From: Ahrensia marina
Lineage (GTDB): Bacteria > Pseudomonadota > Alphaproteobacteria > Rhizobiales > Rhizobiaceae
Assembly (NCBI RefSeq): GCF_001293565.1
Contig: NZ_JXMU01000009.1
Coordinates: 56,440-120,439 of the forward strand
Direction of reading: 5' to 3'
Length of the DNA stretch: 64,000 nucleotides
Shown: piece after piece, positions 45,694-54,780 of the stretch
How positions within the stretch are numbered: the first letter of the stretch is position 1
How the letters are laid out: each line of letters starts with the position of its first letter
The notes under the pieces: generated by a model
Database searches by the model: none
What the model was told of the DNA's origin: nothing
What the model saw: only the letters and a program-made list of their open reading frames with translations
Position numbers and translations under genes: made by a program

Positions 45694-46819
45694 ATGCGCG
45701 CGGAAATTTCGGCACTTGTCGATGACATCAAGCAGGCAATCGCCCTGCTGAGGAGGCATCTTTGACTGGGATGCAGCTTCCAAAAGACTAGATTACTTAA
45801 ATTCACGCGCCGAAGACCCCGATCTTTGGAATGACCCGGACGAAGCGCAAAAGCTGATGCAGGAGCGCCAGCGCCTTGAAGAAATGACCAGCGCGATAAA
45901 AGGCTTTGACCAGAATTTGGCAGATAGTATCGAACTTATCGCAATGGGCGAGGAAGAGGGCGATCAGGACACGGTCAATGATGCCGAAGAGGTCATCAAA
46001 GCCATGCAGGGCGAGATCGAAAAAATGTCGATTGAAGCACTGCTTTCCGGAGAGCTTGATTCCAGCGATACCTTTGTTGAAGTGCATTCCGGTGCCGGCG
46101 GCACAGAAAGTCAGGACTGGGCGAACATGCTGTTCCGCATGTATTCGCGCTGGGCAGAGCGCCGTGGCTTTAAGGTCGAGTTGCAGGAATATTCTGCCGG
46201 TGATGAAGCCGGCATCAAATCGGCCACGATCCTTGTAAAAGGCCATAATGCGTATGGTTGGCTGAAAACAGAAACCGGTGTGCACCGCTTGGTGCGTATT
46301 TCGCCGTTTGATTCCAATGACCGTCGCCACACATCATTCTCCTCTGTCGGCGTTTATCCTGTGATTGACGATAACATTGAAGTTGAAGTGTTGGATAAGG
46401 ATATCCGCGTCGATACTTTCCGATCGTCTGGTGCCGGTGGCCAGCACGTAAACACGACGGATTCCGCGGTTCGTATTACACACTTCCCAACTGGCATCGT
46501 GGTGACATCATCGGAAAAGTCACAACACCAAAACCGTGCGAACTGTATGAAAGCATTGCGCGCGCGGCTTTATGATATGGAAATGAAAAAGCGCGAAGAT
46601 GCGGCCGCAGCTTCCCATGACGGCAAAACCGATATTGGTTGGGGCCACCAGATCCGCTCTTATGTGATGCAACCATATCAGTTGGTCAAAGATCTGCGCA
46701 CCGGCGTTGAATCGACATCGCCGCAGGATGTGCTCGACGGTGCGCTGGATCCGTTTATGGAAGCTGCCTTGGCCGCCAAAGTGAATGGCGAACAAGGCGA
46801 AGTGGAAGATCTGGATTAA
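45694..46819 (+). CDS. prfB: Peptide chain release factor 2, made by programmed +1 frameshift
   Basis: Releases peptides at UGA and UAA. The gene begins at ATG 45694 and reads 23 codons to an in-frame TGA at 45763-45765. Ribosomes shift +1 at CTT-TGA-C and continue from GAC 45764 to the TAA at 46819, giving a 374-residue product close to E. coli RF2 (365). The tripeptide anticodon SPF (VRISPFDSN) marks RF2, and GAGGQHVNTTDSAVR holds the catalytic GGQ. A single-frame reading would wrongly start the protein at an internal codon near 45857. Confidence 0.96.
45751..45766 (+). promoter_or_regulatory. prfB programmed +1 frameshift site
   Basis: AGGAGG-CAT-CTT-TGA-C. The Shine-Dalgarno-like AGGAGG is three bases before the slippery CTT and the poorly terminating TGA-C, the canonical autoregulatory arrangement: low RF2 favours the shift and so raises RF2. 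Confidence 0.96.
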
Positions 46820-46826
46820 TCCGGAT

Positions 46827-47879
46827 CTAGGCTGCCGCGACCAGCTTGTCGGCTTTGACCGGCTGTGCAGCCTGCATAACTTTTCCCATATGCCGCGCGA
46901 CATCGGTCATGCGGCATGAAAAGCCCCATTCATTGTCATACCATGCCATGACCTGAACCATCGTGTCACTCATGACTTTGGTTTGCGCCGGTGCAAAACA
47001 GGATGATGCCGGATTGTGGTTAAAGTCGATGGAGACCTTCGGCGCCGGATCATAGGACACAATGCCTTTGAGGTCGCCTTCAGCGGCAACACGCATCGCT
47101 TCGTTGATTTCGTCAATCGAGGTTGCGCGTGAGGCAACGAACTTCAAATCCACCAGCGAAACATTCGGCGTTGGCACGCGCACAGACGAGCCGTCCAGCT
47201 TGCCGTTAAGTTCGGGGATGACAAGACCAACCGCTTTGGCCGCGCCGGTTGAGGTCGGGATCATGGCGTTGGCTGCACCGCGCGCGCGGTAAACATCCTT
47301 GTGGTGGCGGTCGAGCGTTGGCTGGTCGCCGGTAAATGAATGTACTGTCGTCATAAAGCCGTGCTCAATGCCGACAGCCTCGTTAAGCGCATAAGCCACA
47401 GGAGCAAGACAATTGGTTGTGCAAGAAGCGGCTGAAATAACCAGATCGTTCGGCGTTATTTCTTCATGGTTTACGCCATACACGATTGTTTTATCGGCAG
47501 GTTTTCCCGGTGCAGAAAGAAGGACGCGTTTCGCGCCGGCCTCAATATGCGGCATCGACTTTTCTGTCGAGTTGAACGCGCCGGTACATTCCAGCACAAT
47601 ATCAACACCCAGATCATCCCATGGCAAATTGGCCGGATTGCGATCGGCAAAGAAAGGAACAAATCCGCGGCCGGTATCAAAGCCTTTTTCCGTATCATTG
47701 ATTTCGCCCGGAAACAGACCATGCACAGAATCATAGCGAAGCAGATGCGCGTGTGTAGAAACCGGACCGGAATTGTTGATCGCGACAACTTCAATATCAT
47801 CACAGCCAAGCTCATGAATGGCGCGGTATGTCAGTCGGCCAATGCGTCCGAATCCGTTAATGGCAACACGAATAGTCAT
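46827..47879 (-). CDS. gap: Glyceraldehyde-3-phosphate dehydrogenase
   Basis: A central glycolytic or gluconeogenic enzyme using NAD+. The 350-residue protein has the Rossmann start VAINGFGRIGRLTYRA, the catalytic Cys153 in SAASCTTNCLAP and His180 in FMTTVHSFTGDQ; the final WYDNEWGFSCRM block is present. Tail-to-tail with prfB, 7 bp apart. No pgk or other glycolytic gene is next to it. Confidence 0.96.
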   Translation of the reverse strand: MTIRVAINGFGRIGRLTYRAIHELGCDDIEVVAINNSGPVSTHAHLLRYDSVHGLFPGEINDTEKGFDTGRGFVPFFADRNPANLPWDDLGVDIVLECTGAFNSTEKSMPHIEAGAKRVLLSAPGKPADKTIVYGVNHEEITPNDLVISAASCTTNCLAPVAYALNEAVGIEHGFMTTVHSFTGDQPTLDRHHKDVYRARGAANAMIPTSTGAAKAVGLVIPELNGKLDGSSVRVPTPNVSLVDLKFVASRATSIDEINEAMRVAAEGDLKGIVSYDPAPKVSIDFNHNPASSCFAPAQTKVMSDTMVQVMAWYDNEWGFSCRMTDVARHMGKVMQAAQPVKADKLVAAA

Positions 47880-48186
47880 TAAAAATCTCCAATTTTTAGT
47901 GCTAACGCACTCCTATGAGCCGCCACTTAGTTTAATTTTTTTTAAAACGAAACCCTCCAAAAGTTTATTAAACGATTGAAATTATAAAGAATTCACAAGC
48001 TTGGTAAATTTAAATGTTTTAAATCGGTTTAAACGAAAGCTGCTTCTGTTCTGCAAGCAGTGCCCCCGGCAGGTGTATTGCGAAGCAATCACCGAGAGGG
48101 TGAGGCTGGCCAACGGAACCACGCACACCAGCATTATCGCGCTCTAGTTTTGAGGCAATTTAAACGGCACAGCAATGTAAGAAGCA
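47880..48186. other. Leader and promoter region upstream of gap, with hairpin-rich part
   Basis: No gene is visible. The part next to gap (47880-48035) is very AT-rich. Beyond it, 48038-48120 is GC-rich and folds into several hairpins: CTGCTT/AAGCAG, GGTG-T-ATTGC-GAA-GCAAT-CACC (48071-48092) and TCACC-GAGAG-GGTGA as an alternative pairing. It could be a small RNA, a gap leader element or an intergenic repeat; it matches no RNA family I recognise. Confidence 0.45.
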
Positions 48187-48672
48187 TCACGGCGGAATAG
48201 CATCTTCCATCGTGGCAGCAGGGCATATCATTGCGATATGAAAAAACACATGGTTTTGCGCGGCACGTTTCATCGCTTCAATCCACGCGCGGGCAGCAAG
48301 AATGTTGACCAAATGCCGCGCGATAACGCGCAGATTAAGCAATATATGCCGGAGGGATTTCAGGCGCTTGATAATGCCGCTGGTCGTTAGCGCGCCGAGC
48401 GTGAAAGCGCTATTGAAGGCAATGAACGCGCCGGCCGCGTTCTCAAAATTTGGCGCACAACGCTTTTTGATTTGGTTAGAATAGAAAAGCGCGACCAGCA
48501 GGCAGGCGGCGGCTTTCTCGGCAATGATGATGCGATCAAGAATCCATGCCGATAAACGACGCGGAAGCGGTTTATCGCTACGCGCATTAATAAGATGCGT
48601 CGCGCCCAGCCAGCAGAAAACAATGCGCAAAAGCGCAATCCTGTTTCTTTCTATGGCGGTGGCAATGCTCAT
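48187..48672 (-). CDS. Hypothetical protein
   Basis: A 161-residue protein not recognised. Codon use resembles the neighbouring core genes, so it is probably real. Hydrophobic stretches at about 40-62 and 80-100 suggest weak membrane association; the middle is basic (KRLKSLRHILLNLRVIARH). It starts at ATG 48672 and lies alone between gap and the pentapeptide-repeat gene. Confidence 0.5.
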   Translation of the reverse strand: MSIATAIERNRIALLRIVFCWLGATHLINARSDKPLPRRLSAWILDRIIIAEKAAACLLVALFYSNQIKKRCAPNFENAAGAFIAFNSAFTLGALTTSGIIKRLKSLRHILLNLRVIARHLVNILAARAWIEAMKRAAQNHVFFHIAMICPAATMEDAIPP

Positions 48673-48994
48673 ATGTACTCCGTTTTAATTGCGGAGCATT
48701 ATGGGTAAGGGCGTGAGGGGGTGGATAAGTTTTGTTGGCGGGAGAGTACAAACACCGCCGTCATTTCTATACCTGTCTAAAACAAGCATAACGACGTGGG
48801 AAGGAATCCGTTCCGTGAAGCTTGTGAAGAGTACATTCTCGGAAGAGTTGAGAAACTCGCCAACATATCGCTATGGATTCCTGTGACGAGCACAGGAATG
48901 ACGGAGGGTATAAAGGCGCCTGATAACGAAAAAGCTTGAGTTGTTTTGTTATCCGAGGTCCATTGTATATAACTATACACAATGGACTATTTGA
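48673..48994. other. Intergenic region holding a palindromic repeat
   Basis: About 320 bp with no gene. Most of it is the repeat element at 48758-48904; the remainder is AT-rich and must contain the promoter of the pentapeptide-repeat gene. Confidence 0.6.
48758..48904. repeat. Palindromic intergenic element, copy 2
   Basis: A 147-bp element bounded by CCGTCATT and AATGACGG. It holds a perfect hairpin, ATTCCTGTG-ACGAG-CACAGGAAT (48877-48899), and an internal inverted pair GGAATCC/GGATTCC (48803-48809 and 48875-48881). The ends and design match the element at 23330-23426, though the inner hairpin sequence differs. Confidence 0.75.
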
Positions 48995-50446
48995 ATGACT
49001 ATTGCAGACAATAAATCTATCAATGTAAATTTTGATATTCCAGTCAGCGTAGACCAAGCTTGGTTTTTCGGCAGTCTTATAGCTTTTGGCGCAATACTGG
49101 TTGCGGTTTTGTTTGTTCGTAACAGGTGGGCAGAAAATCAAAAACGTTCTTGGCGCCTTCATGAAAAGCGTTCACTGAATACATTGAGCTGGTTCGCAGT
49201 TGTTCTATCGCCATTTTGGTTTGCGCTATTGCTACTCACTCTTAAAGGAACGTTTTCGCTTTGGTTCAATCCGCCACCTGTTGATAATAATTCAGGTGAC
49301 GCATTAGCCTATAGGGTTCATTTTCTTGCAATTGTTGGGTTGATGACTGCGCTAGCCGGATTGATTGGTACGCCTTTGGCGTTGCTACGTGTTCTAACAG
49401 TCGAACGGCAAACAAAGGCTCAAGAAGAAGGTTTGATTACCGACCGTATTAATAAGGCTATTGAGGGGCTTGGTGCTGAGAAAACAGTTAAACGCTATCG
49501 CGATATACATAGATATGAGACTGATAACGATGGTAATTATGTATTTGATCCTGACGGGAACCCTGTGATTGCTGTACGAGCGGACGGTGAGCCAATAGTT
49601 CGTAGAGAATTAATTGAAGAAACGGTTCCAAACCTAGAGGTGCGCATTGGAGCGATTTATGCTTTGGAGCGTATAGCAATATTAAATATAGATGAGCATA
49701 TCCAGATTATGGAGATTTTGTGCGCTTACGTTCGTGAGAACGCCCCATTAAAGCAAGCGTCACAGCCATTAGAAGTCGAGGGAACGCCTGTTGTTCGGGG
49801 CGATATTCAAACTGCTTTGACAGTATTGGGGCGGCGTCCTAAGAGAAATATAGATACAGAAATTCAACGAAAATTTAGATTAGATTTGCGCAAGACTCAG
49901 TTGTCTGGGGCTGACTTCACAAGAGGAAATTTTTCTGCCACGCAATTTCATGATTGTAGCCTTCAAGGGTGTCGATTTGACTTAGCAAATTTAGAAGGTT
50001 CCCAATTTTTTATGGCAAATCTCAATTGGTCAAGTTTCAGGAGGGCTCTGTTAAATGGTGTTCGATTTGATCACGCAATCTATACCGAAAGTAACGTATT
50101 AAATGTTCCTCGTCCAAATGATCAAGAAACCATTTTCTTAAATGCTGCTGATTTCAGCAGTATGTTTATCCGAGATGAACAATTAAAACAGTACTTTGGA
50201 ACTTCGGATACTAAGTTACGTGGCAGGGTATTTAACGCTCAAGCTATATTAGACCTAGAATATAAAATGAACGACGCAAAGCGCGATGGCGATAAGGTAT
50301 TGCTAGGTCAAGCTTTGGCAGAGTTAAGTGCATTGCCCGACGGTCACTGGTCACCCTATACTGCGTCTGACCTTGCAACACATGAATATGCGCAAAAGTT
50401 CGCCAAAGAGCGTGGCTTAAATAGTTGGCCTCATTCCTCGCACTAA
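48995..50446 (+). CDS. Membrane-anchored pentapeptide-repeat protein
   Basis: A 483-residue protein, visibly AT-richer than its neighbours. The N terminus has three hydrophobic segments (about 22-42, 64-90 and 108-130). A soluble part follows (150-300), with VPNLEVRIGAIYALERIA typical of this architecture. At about 303-365 a short run of pentapeptide repeats forms (LSGADFTRGNFSATQF, LQGCRFDLANLEGSQF, LLNGVRFDHA). Such proteins occur sporadically in Rhizobiales and Rhodobacterales and their role is unknown. Base composition and isolation suggest transfer. Confidence 0.82.
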   Translation: MTIADNKSINVNFDIPVSVDQAWFFGSLIAFGAILVAVLFVRNRWAENQKRSWRLHEKRSLNTLSWFAVVLSPFWFALLLLTLKGTFSLWFNPPPVDNNSGDALAYRVHFLAIVGLMTALAGLIGTPLALLRVLTVERQTKAQEEGLITDRINKAIEGLGAEKTVKRYRDIHRYETDNDGNYVFDPDGNPVIAVRADGEPIVRRELIEETVPNLEVRIGAIYALERIAILNIDEHIQIMEILCAYVRENAPLKQASQPLEVEGTPVVRGDIQTALTVLGRRPKRNIDTEIQRKFRLDLRKTQLSGADFTRGNFSATQFHDCSLQGCRFDLANLEGSQFFMANLNWSSFRRALLNGVRFDHAIYTESNVLNVPRPNDQETIFLNAADFSSMFIRDEQLKQYFGTSDTKLRGRVFNAQAILDLEYKMNDAKRDGDKVLLGQALAELSALPDGHWSPYTASDLATHEYAQKFAKERGLNSWPHSSH

Positions 50447-50467
50447 ACTTTGTTACAGTTTAAGATC

Positions 50468-50485
50468 TGTCACAATTTTTACAAC
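50468..50485. promoter_or_regulatory. Operator-like repeat upstream of aceA, copy 1
   Basis: TGTCACAATTTTTACAAC matches the second copy at 50615-50632 in 16 of 18 positions, 147 bp away in the same orientation. Both lie in the leader region of isocitrate lyase. A partial third match, TGTTACAGTTT, is at 50451-50461. Confidence 0.5.
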
Positions 50486-50614
50486 CTAACAAAACCTCCC
50501 GCAAATTCCTGTCACGGATTTACATCAATTTTGCGCCGTAAAATGCGATTTATCTGGATTTTGCTGCGCTTCACTCATTAGAACTTGCTTCATCAACACG
50601 GTGGAACTGACCGT

Positions 50615-50632
50615 TGTTACAGTTTTTACAAC
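50615..50632. promoter_or_regulatory. Operator-like repeat upstream of aceA, copy 2
   Basis: TGTTACAGTTTTTACAAC ends 34 bp before the aceA ATG. TTGT and ACAA at its ends give weak dyad symmetry, in line with a dimeric regulator. The regulator is not encoded in this window. Confidence 0.5.
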
Positions 50633-50665
50633 GAAAGGCTTAAGACGCCTCAAGGAGCAAGTAAA

Positions 50666-52264
50666 ATGAGCTATTCAGCTGAAATCGATGCAGCAAAAGC
50701 GACAATCGCGAAAAACGGTCCGTCATGGAGCGGCATTGATGCGGAATCAGTTGCCCGTATGCGTGCACAGAACAAATTCCAGACCGGCCTTGATATTGCG
50801 CGCTACACAGCGGCGATCATGCGCAAGGACATGGCAGCATATGATGCCGATCCGGCCAATTACACGCAGTCGCTGGGTTGCTGGCATGGCTTTATCGGTC
50901 AGCAGAAAATGATCTCCATTAAAAAGCATTTCGGCACGACAAAGGGTCGTTACCTTTATCTTTCCGGCTGGATGGTTGCGGCGCTCCGCTCGGAATTTGG
51001 CCCATTGCCGGATCAGTCGATGCACGAAAAAACATCCGTGCCTGCGCTTATCGGCGAGCTTTACACATTTTTGCGTCAGGCCGATGCGCGCGAGTTGGGT
51101 GGTCTTTTCCGTGATCTGGACAGCGCCAAAGAGGCGGGCGATCAGTTGAAAGCCGCAGCAATCCAGAAAGAGATTGACGAGCATCAAACCCATATTGTTC
51201 CAATCATCGCGGACATTGATGCCGGTTTCGGCAATGCCGAGGCGACCTATTTGCTGGCCAAAAAGATGATCGAAGCGGGTGCCTGCGCGCTTCAGATTGA
51301 AAATCAGGTGTCGGACGAAAAACAATGCGGTCACCAAGACGGCAAGGTTACGGTTCCGCATGATGATTTTCTGGCGAAAATCCGCGCCTGTCGCTACGCC
51401 TTTATGGAGTTGGGCGTTGAGGACGGCATCATCGTAACGCGCACAGACTCGCTGGGCGCGGGCCTGACAAAACAGATCGCATTTTCTGCCAAGGAAGGTG
51501 ACATTGGCGACCAATATAACAGCTTTCTTGATTGCGAAGAGGTAACGGCTGACGATCTGCGTTCTTCAGACGTTGTCATCAAGCGCGACGGCAAATTGCT
51601 CCGTCCAAAGCGTCTGGCCTCAAACCTCTTCCAGTTCAAGCCGGGTACAGGCGAAGACCGCTGCGTCCTTGACTGTATTACATCGCTGCAAAACGGTGCG
51701 GACCTGCTTTGGATTGAAACCGAAAAGCCGCATATCGGCCAGATCGGCGGCATGGTGAACCGTATCCGCGAAGTCATGCCGAATGCCAAACTGGTTTATA
51801 ACAATTCGCCGTCATTTAACTGGACGTTGAATTTCCGCCAGCAGGTATTTGATGCGTGGGAAGCTGAGGGCAAGGATACATCCGCTTACCAGCGTGACCG
51901 CCTGATGAGTGTTGATTATGATGACAGTGAACTGGCGAAAGAAGCCGACGAGCGTATCCGCACGTTCCAGAAAGACGCGGCGCGTGAAGCGGGCATCTTC
52001 CACCACCTGATCACTCTGCCGACATACCACACGGCGGCATTGTCAACCGACAATCTTGCCAAGGAATATTTCGGCGAGCAGGGCATGCTGGGCTATGTTG
52101 CCGGTGTTCAGCGCAAGGAAATTCGTCAGGGCATCGCTTGCGTTAAACATCAGAACATGGCCGGTTCTGATATTGGCGACGATCACAAAGAGTACTTTGC
52201 CGGTGAAGCTGCGCTGAAAGCGGGCGGCAAAGACAATACAATGAACCAGTTCGCGGCTGAATAA
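50666..52264 (+). CDS. aceA: Isocitrate lyase
   Basis: Splits isocitrate into succinate and glyoxylate, the first step of the glyoxylate shunt, for growth on acetate or fatty acids. The 532-residue length is that of the long isocitrate lyase subfamily. The active-site signature reads EKQCGHQDGK with Cys221, a variant of the classical KKCGH, and IADIDAGFGNAEATY binds metal and substrate. AAGGAG precedes the ATG at 50666. No malate synthase gene lies nearby. It is transcribed alone, with its own terminator. Confidence 0.95.
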   Translation: MSYSAEIDAAKATIAKNGPSWSGIDAESVARMRAQNKFQTGLDIARYTAAIMRKDMAAYDADPANYTQSLGCWHGFIGQQKMISIKKHFGTTKGRYLYLSGWMVAALRSEFGPLPDQSMHEKTSVPALIGELYTFLRQADARELGGLFRDLDSAKEAGDQLKAAAIQKEIDEHQTHIVPIIADIDAGFGNAEATYLLAKKMIEAGACALQIENQVSDEKQCGHQDGKVTVPHDDFLAKIRACRYAFMELGVEDGIIVTRTDSLGAGLTKQIAFSAKEGDIGDQYNSFLDCEEVTADDLRSSDVVIKRDGKLLRPKRLASNLFQFKPGTGEDRCVLDCITSLQNGADLLWIETEKPHIGQIGGMVNRIREVMPNAKLVYNNSPSFNWTLNFRQQVFDAWEAEGKDTSAYQRDRLMSVDYDDSELAKEADERIRTFQKDAAREAGIFHHLITLPTYHTAALSTDNLAKEYFGEQGMLGYVAGVQRKEIRQGIACVKHQNMAGSDIGDDHKEYFAGEAALKAGGKDNTMNQFAAE

Positions 52265-52292
52265 TAATTCACGCGCGATAATCAAAGATCAA

Positions 52293-52325
52293 ACAGGTGT
52301 CATAGTGATATGGCACCTGTTTTTG
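52293..52325 (+). terminator. Terminator of aceA
   Basis: CAGGTGTCATA pairs with TATGGCACCTG (one G-U) around a GTGA loop, followed directly by a T run, about 30 bp after the stop. Confidence 0.88.
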
Positions 52326-52417
52326 CTTGTAATAATGTGATTAGTCGTTGCAACGCGGTTTTTACATGACATTATACCGCCAAGCCGTTTGAGGCATAAA
52401 ATTAGCGGGAGGCTTTT

Positions 52418-53440
52418 ATGAAAAGACGTCATTTGATCATCGGTGCGGCACTTGCGGCAATGATGAGCACAACTTCATCCTATGCGCAGGACGTAACACT
52501 GCGTTTGCATCAATTCTTGCCCAAGCAGGCATCTATTCCGGGCCGCGCGATTGAGCCATGGATCGAGAAAGTTCAAAAAGAATCGGATGGCCGGATTAAA
52601 ATCGAGCACTTCCCGTCAATGCAATTGGGCGGCAAACCACCTGCGCTTTATAGTCAGGCTGTTGATGGCGTTGCCGATATTGTCTGGACTGTTGTTGGCT
52701 ATACACCGGGCCGGTTCCCGAAATCAGAAGTGTTTGAATTACCGTTTATGAGCGGCGATGCTGCGTCATCTTCAAAAGCGTTTCATGAGTTCATCATCGA
52801 AAACGCAATGGATGAATATACAGATTCGCATCCGATCGTATTCCATACGCATGGCCCGGGTTTCATCCATTCCAACAAGCCGGTGGCGACCCTTGATGAC
52901 ATTAAGGGCCAGAAATTGCGTGGCCCGACCCGCGTAATCACCAATCTTTTGGGTAAGCTGGGCGCAACACCTGTCGGTATGCCGGTTCCTGCTGTGCCTG
53001 AGGCGGTGTCAAAAGGCGTGATTGATGGCGCTGTTATTCCGTGGGAAGTGACATTGCCGCTGAAAATGACCGAGCTGACAAAAAACCATGCCGGTTTTGC
53101 AGAGGCTCCGGGACTTTACACTGCAACATTCGTCATGACGATGAACAAGGCAAAATATGAAAGCCTGCCGGACGATCTCAAAGCGGTCATCGACAACAAT
53201 TCCGGTCCGGAAGTCTCCAAACTGTTTGGTCAGGCAATGGATGACATGGACAAGGTCGGCCGCTCAAAAGCAGACGAAACCGGCAACACAATCATTGATC
53301 TTGAAGATCAGCGTGACGCGTGGATGAAAGTTGGCGCTGAAGTGGAAGCGGACTGGATCGCTGAAATGGACGGCAAAGGCGAAGATGGTGCCGCGCTTGT
53401 CAAAGCCGCCCGTGATGCGATTGCCAAAAACGCTGAATAA
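52418..53440 (+). CDS. TRAP transporter substrate-binding protein, DctP family
   Basis: A periplasmic binding protein of 340 residues. The signal peptide MKRRHLIIGAALAAMMSTTSS ends at YAQ-DVT. The DctP fold shows GRIKIEHFPSMQLGG, LPFMSGDAASSSKAF, LRGPTRVITNLLGKLGATPV and the conserved substrate-contacting arginine in that stretch. The ligand is probably an organic acid. The membrane partners DctQ and DctM are not adjacent: a terminator follows directly, so it is an orphan that must pair with proteins coded elsewhere. Confidence 0.92.
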   Translation: MKRRHLIIGAALAAMMSTTSSYAQDVTLRLHQFLPKQASIPGRAIEPWIEKVQKESDGRIKIEHFPSMQLGGKPPALYSQAVDGVADIVWTVVGYTPGRFPKSEVFELPFMSGDAASSSKAFHEFIIENAMDEYTDSHPIVFHTHGPGFIHSNKPVATLDDIKGQKLRGPTRVITNLLGKLGATPVGMPVPAVPEAVSKGVIDGAVIPWEVTLPLKMTELTKNHAGFAEAPGLYTATFVMTMNKAKYESLPDDLKAVIDNNSGPEVSKLFGQAMDDMDKVGRSKADETGNTIIDLEDQRDAWMKVGAEVEADWIAEMDGKGEDGAALVKAARDAIAKNAE

Positions 53441-53462
53441 AATAGCGTCAATCAAGAAACAA

Positions 53463-53487
53463 GGCGGTCAGCAATGACCGCCTTTTT
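53463..53487 (+). terminator. Terminator after dctP-like gene
   Basis: A perfect stem, GGCGGTCA-GCAA-TGACCGCC, is followed by TTTTT. It confirms the binding protein gene is monocistronic. Confidence 0.93.
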
Positions 53488-53613
53488 CATATGGATTATC
53501 CTCACTTTAGAATGATAATCCAATAACCGTACGCAATTGAGGCTAACCCGCCTATACATAAATTCTCGAGCATGTGAAAAGCGCTGGAAACGCCCGGCAA
53601 ATAGATTGCGCAT

Positions 53614-54780
53614 ATGCTTGTTATCTCTCAAATCCTACGGTCTCTTGGGCCGCCCATCGGTCTGGTATCGCCAAGAGAAGCGCTGCGGGCAGGGGTCGGC
53701 GCATTAATTGGCCTTGGCGTTGCAGGTCTTTTGCTCTCGCTTTTATCCGTTGATTTACAACTGCGCCTTTATTTGATTGCACCATTTGGTGCGAGTGCCG
53801 TGCTTTTGTTTGCCGTGCCGAACAGCCCGTTGGCGCAGCCTTGGTCGGCAATTGTCGGCAATACGATCGCCGCACTGGTTGGTGTCGCTATATGCCTGAC
53901 TGTTCCTGATCCTGTCCTGCGTGTTGCTGTGGCCGTCGGGCTTGCGATTTTTGCAACATCCCTGTTTCGCGCCGTTCATCCGCCGGCCGGTGCTGTTGCG
54001 ATGACGGCTGCCATGAACCCCGACGCGGTGGCTGACCTCGGCTTTCAATTTGCATTGGCTCCGGTTGCAGCCGGAACTGTATTTCTTGTTTGTGCCGCGA
54101 CCATTTATGCCAGGTTCACAGGGCGGCGATACCCGTTCAGGCAGTTTGATGAGCCCAACAGTTACGGCACACAAGATCCTGCGCCGATGGAACGTCTTGG
54201 TCTGTCTGAAGAAGAGTTGATCGAGATTTTGGAGCGCTACCGCCAGTCATTCAACCTTGGTGTTGAAGATTTGGCCAGATTGGTCGGTGCCGCCGAAATG
54301 CAGGCGGCAACGCACAGAACCGGGCCATTGAACGCGCATGATATAATGTCGCGTAATCTGGTAACCGTTAAACCCGATACACAGCTTGCCGAGATCGCCG
54401 AACTGTTCCGGCAACATCAATTTACAGCGCTGCCGGTCGTCGATGAACACAACAGATATTTAGGCGTAATATTTCAAATACATCTGATTAACCGCGGACA
54501 GAAGGACGCCGATAAAACCCGCCTGAAATTCAGTGCGGCCATGGCACGCCTCTTATCCAAGACGCCGGAAAGACCTGTGTATGCATCTGATGTTATGGAT
54601 GTTGACGGGCCGCGCGTTTCGCCCACAGCAGCGATTGCAACCTTATTGCCTTTGATGGCTCAGGGTGAAGTCGATGCTGTACCGGTATTGGAGGACGGGA
54701 CAATCGTCGGCATTGTGACACAAACCGACCTGATAGCCGCACTAGCCAGGCGCAGCTTGCCGGAAAAGTCGCATAGTTAG
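53614..54780 (+). CDS. HPP family membrane protein with tandem CBS domains
   Basis: A 388-residue protein. The N-terminal half (about 20-165) has five hydrophobic segments and the HPP family marks IAPFGASAVLLFAVPNSPLAQP and FRAVHPPAGAVAMTAA. The C-terminal half has two CBS domains (about 240-300 and 325-382; DIMSRNLVTVKPDTQLAEI and SDVMDVDGPRVSPTAAI), which bind adenine nucleotides in other proteins. HPP proteins have been linked to nitrite transport in plastids; the substrate here is unknown. Confidence 0.9.
   Translation: MLVISQILRSLGPPIGLVSPREALRAGVGALIGLGVAGLLLSLLSVDLQLRLYLIAPFGASAVLLFAVPNSPLAQPWSAIVGNTIAALVGVAICLTVPDPVLRVAVAVGLAIFATSLFRAVHPPAGAVAMTAAMNPDAVADLGFQFALAPVAAGTVFLVCAATIYARFTGRRYPFRQFDEPNSYGTQDPAPMERLGLSEEELIEILERYRQSFNLGVEDLARLVGAAEMQAATHRTGPLNAHDIMSRNLVTVKPDTQLAEIAELFRQHQFTALPVVDEHNRYLGVIFQIHLINRGQKDADKTRLKFSAAMARLLSKTPERPVYASDVMDVDGPRVSPTAAIATLLPLMAQGEVDAVPVLEDGTIVGIVTQTDLIAALARRSLPEKSHS

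Noticed and set aside
45857..46819. prfB as a 320-residue gene starting at an internal codon
   Set aside because: The preceding 163 bp encode the conserved RF2 N terminus once the CTT-TGA-C shift is applied.
48040..48120. tRNA, tmRNA or SRP RNA gene
   Set aside because: No cloverleaf, CCA-adjacent acceptor stem, GTTCGANNC arm or SRP core could be found.
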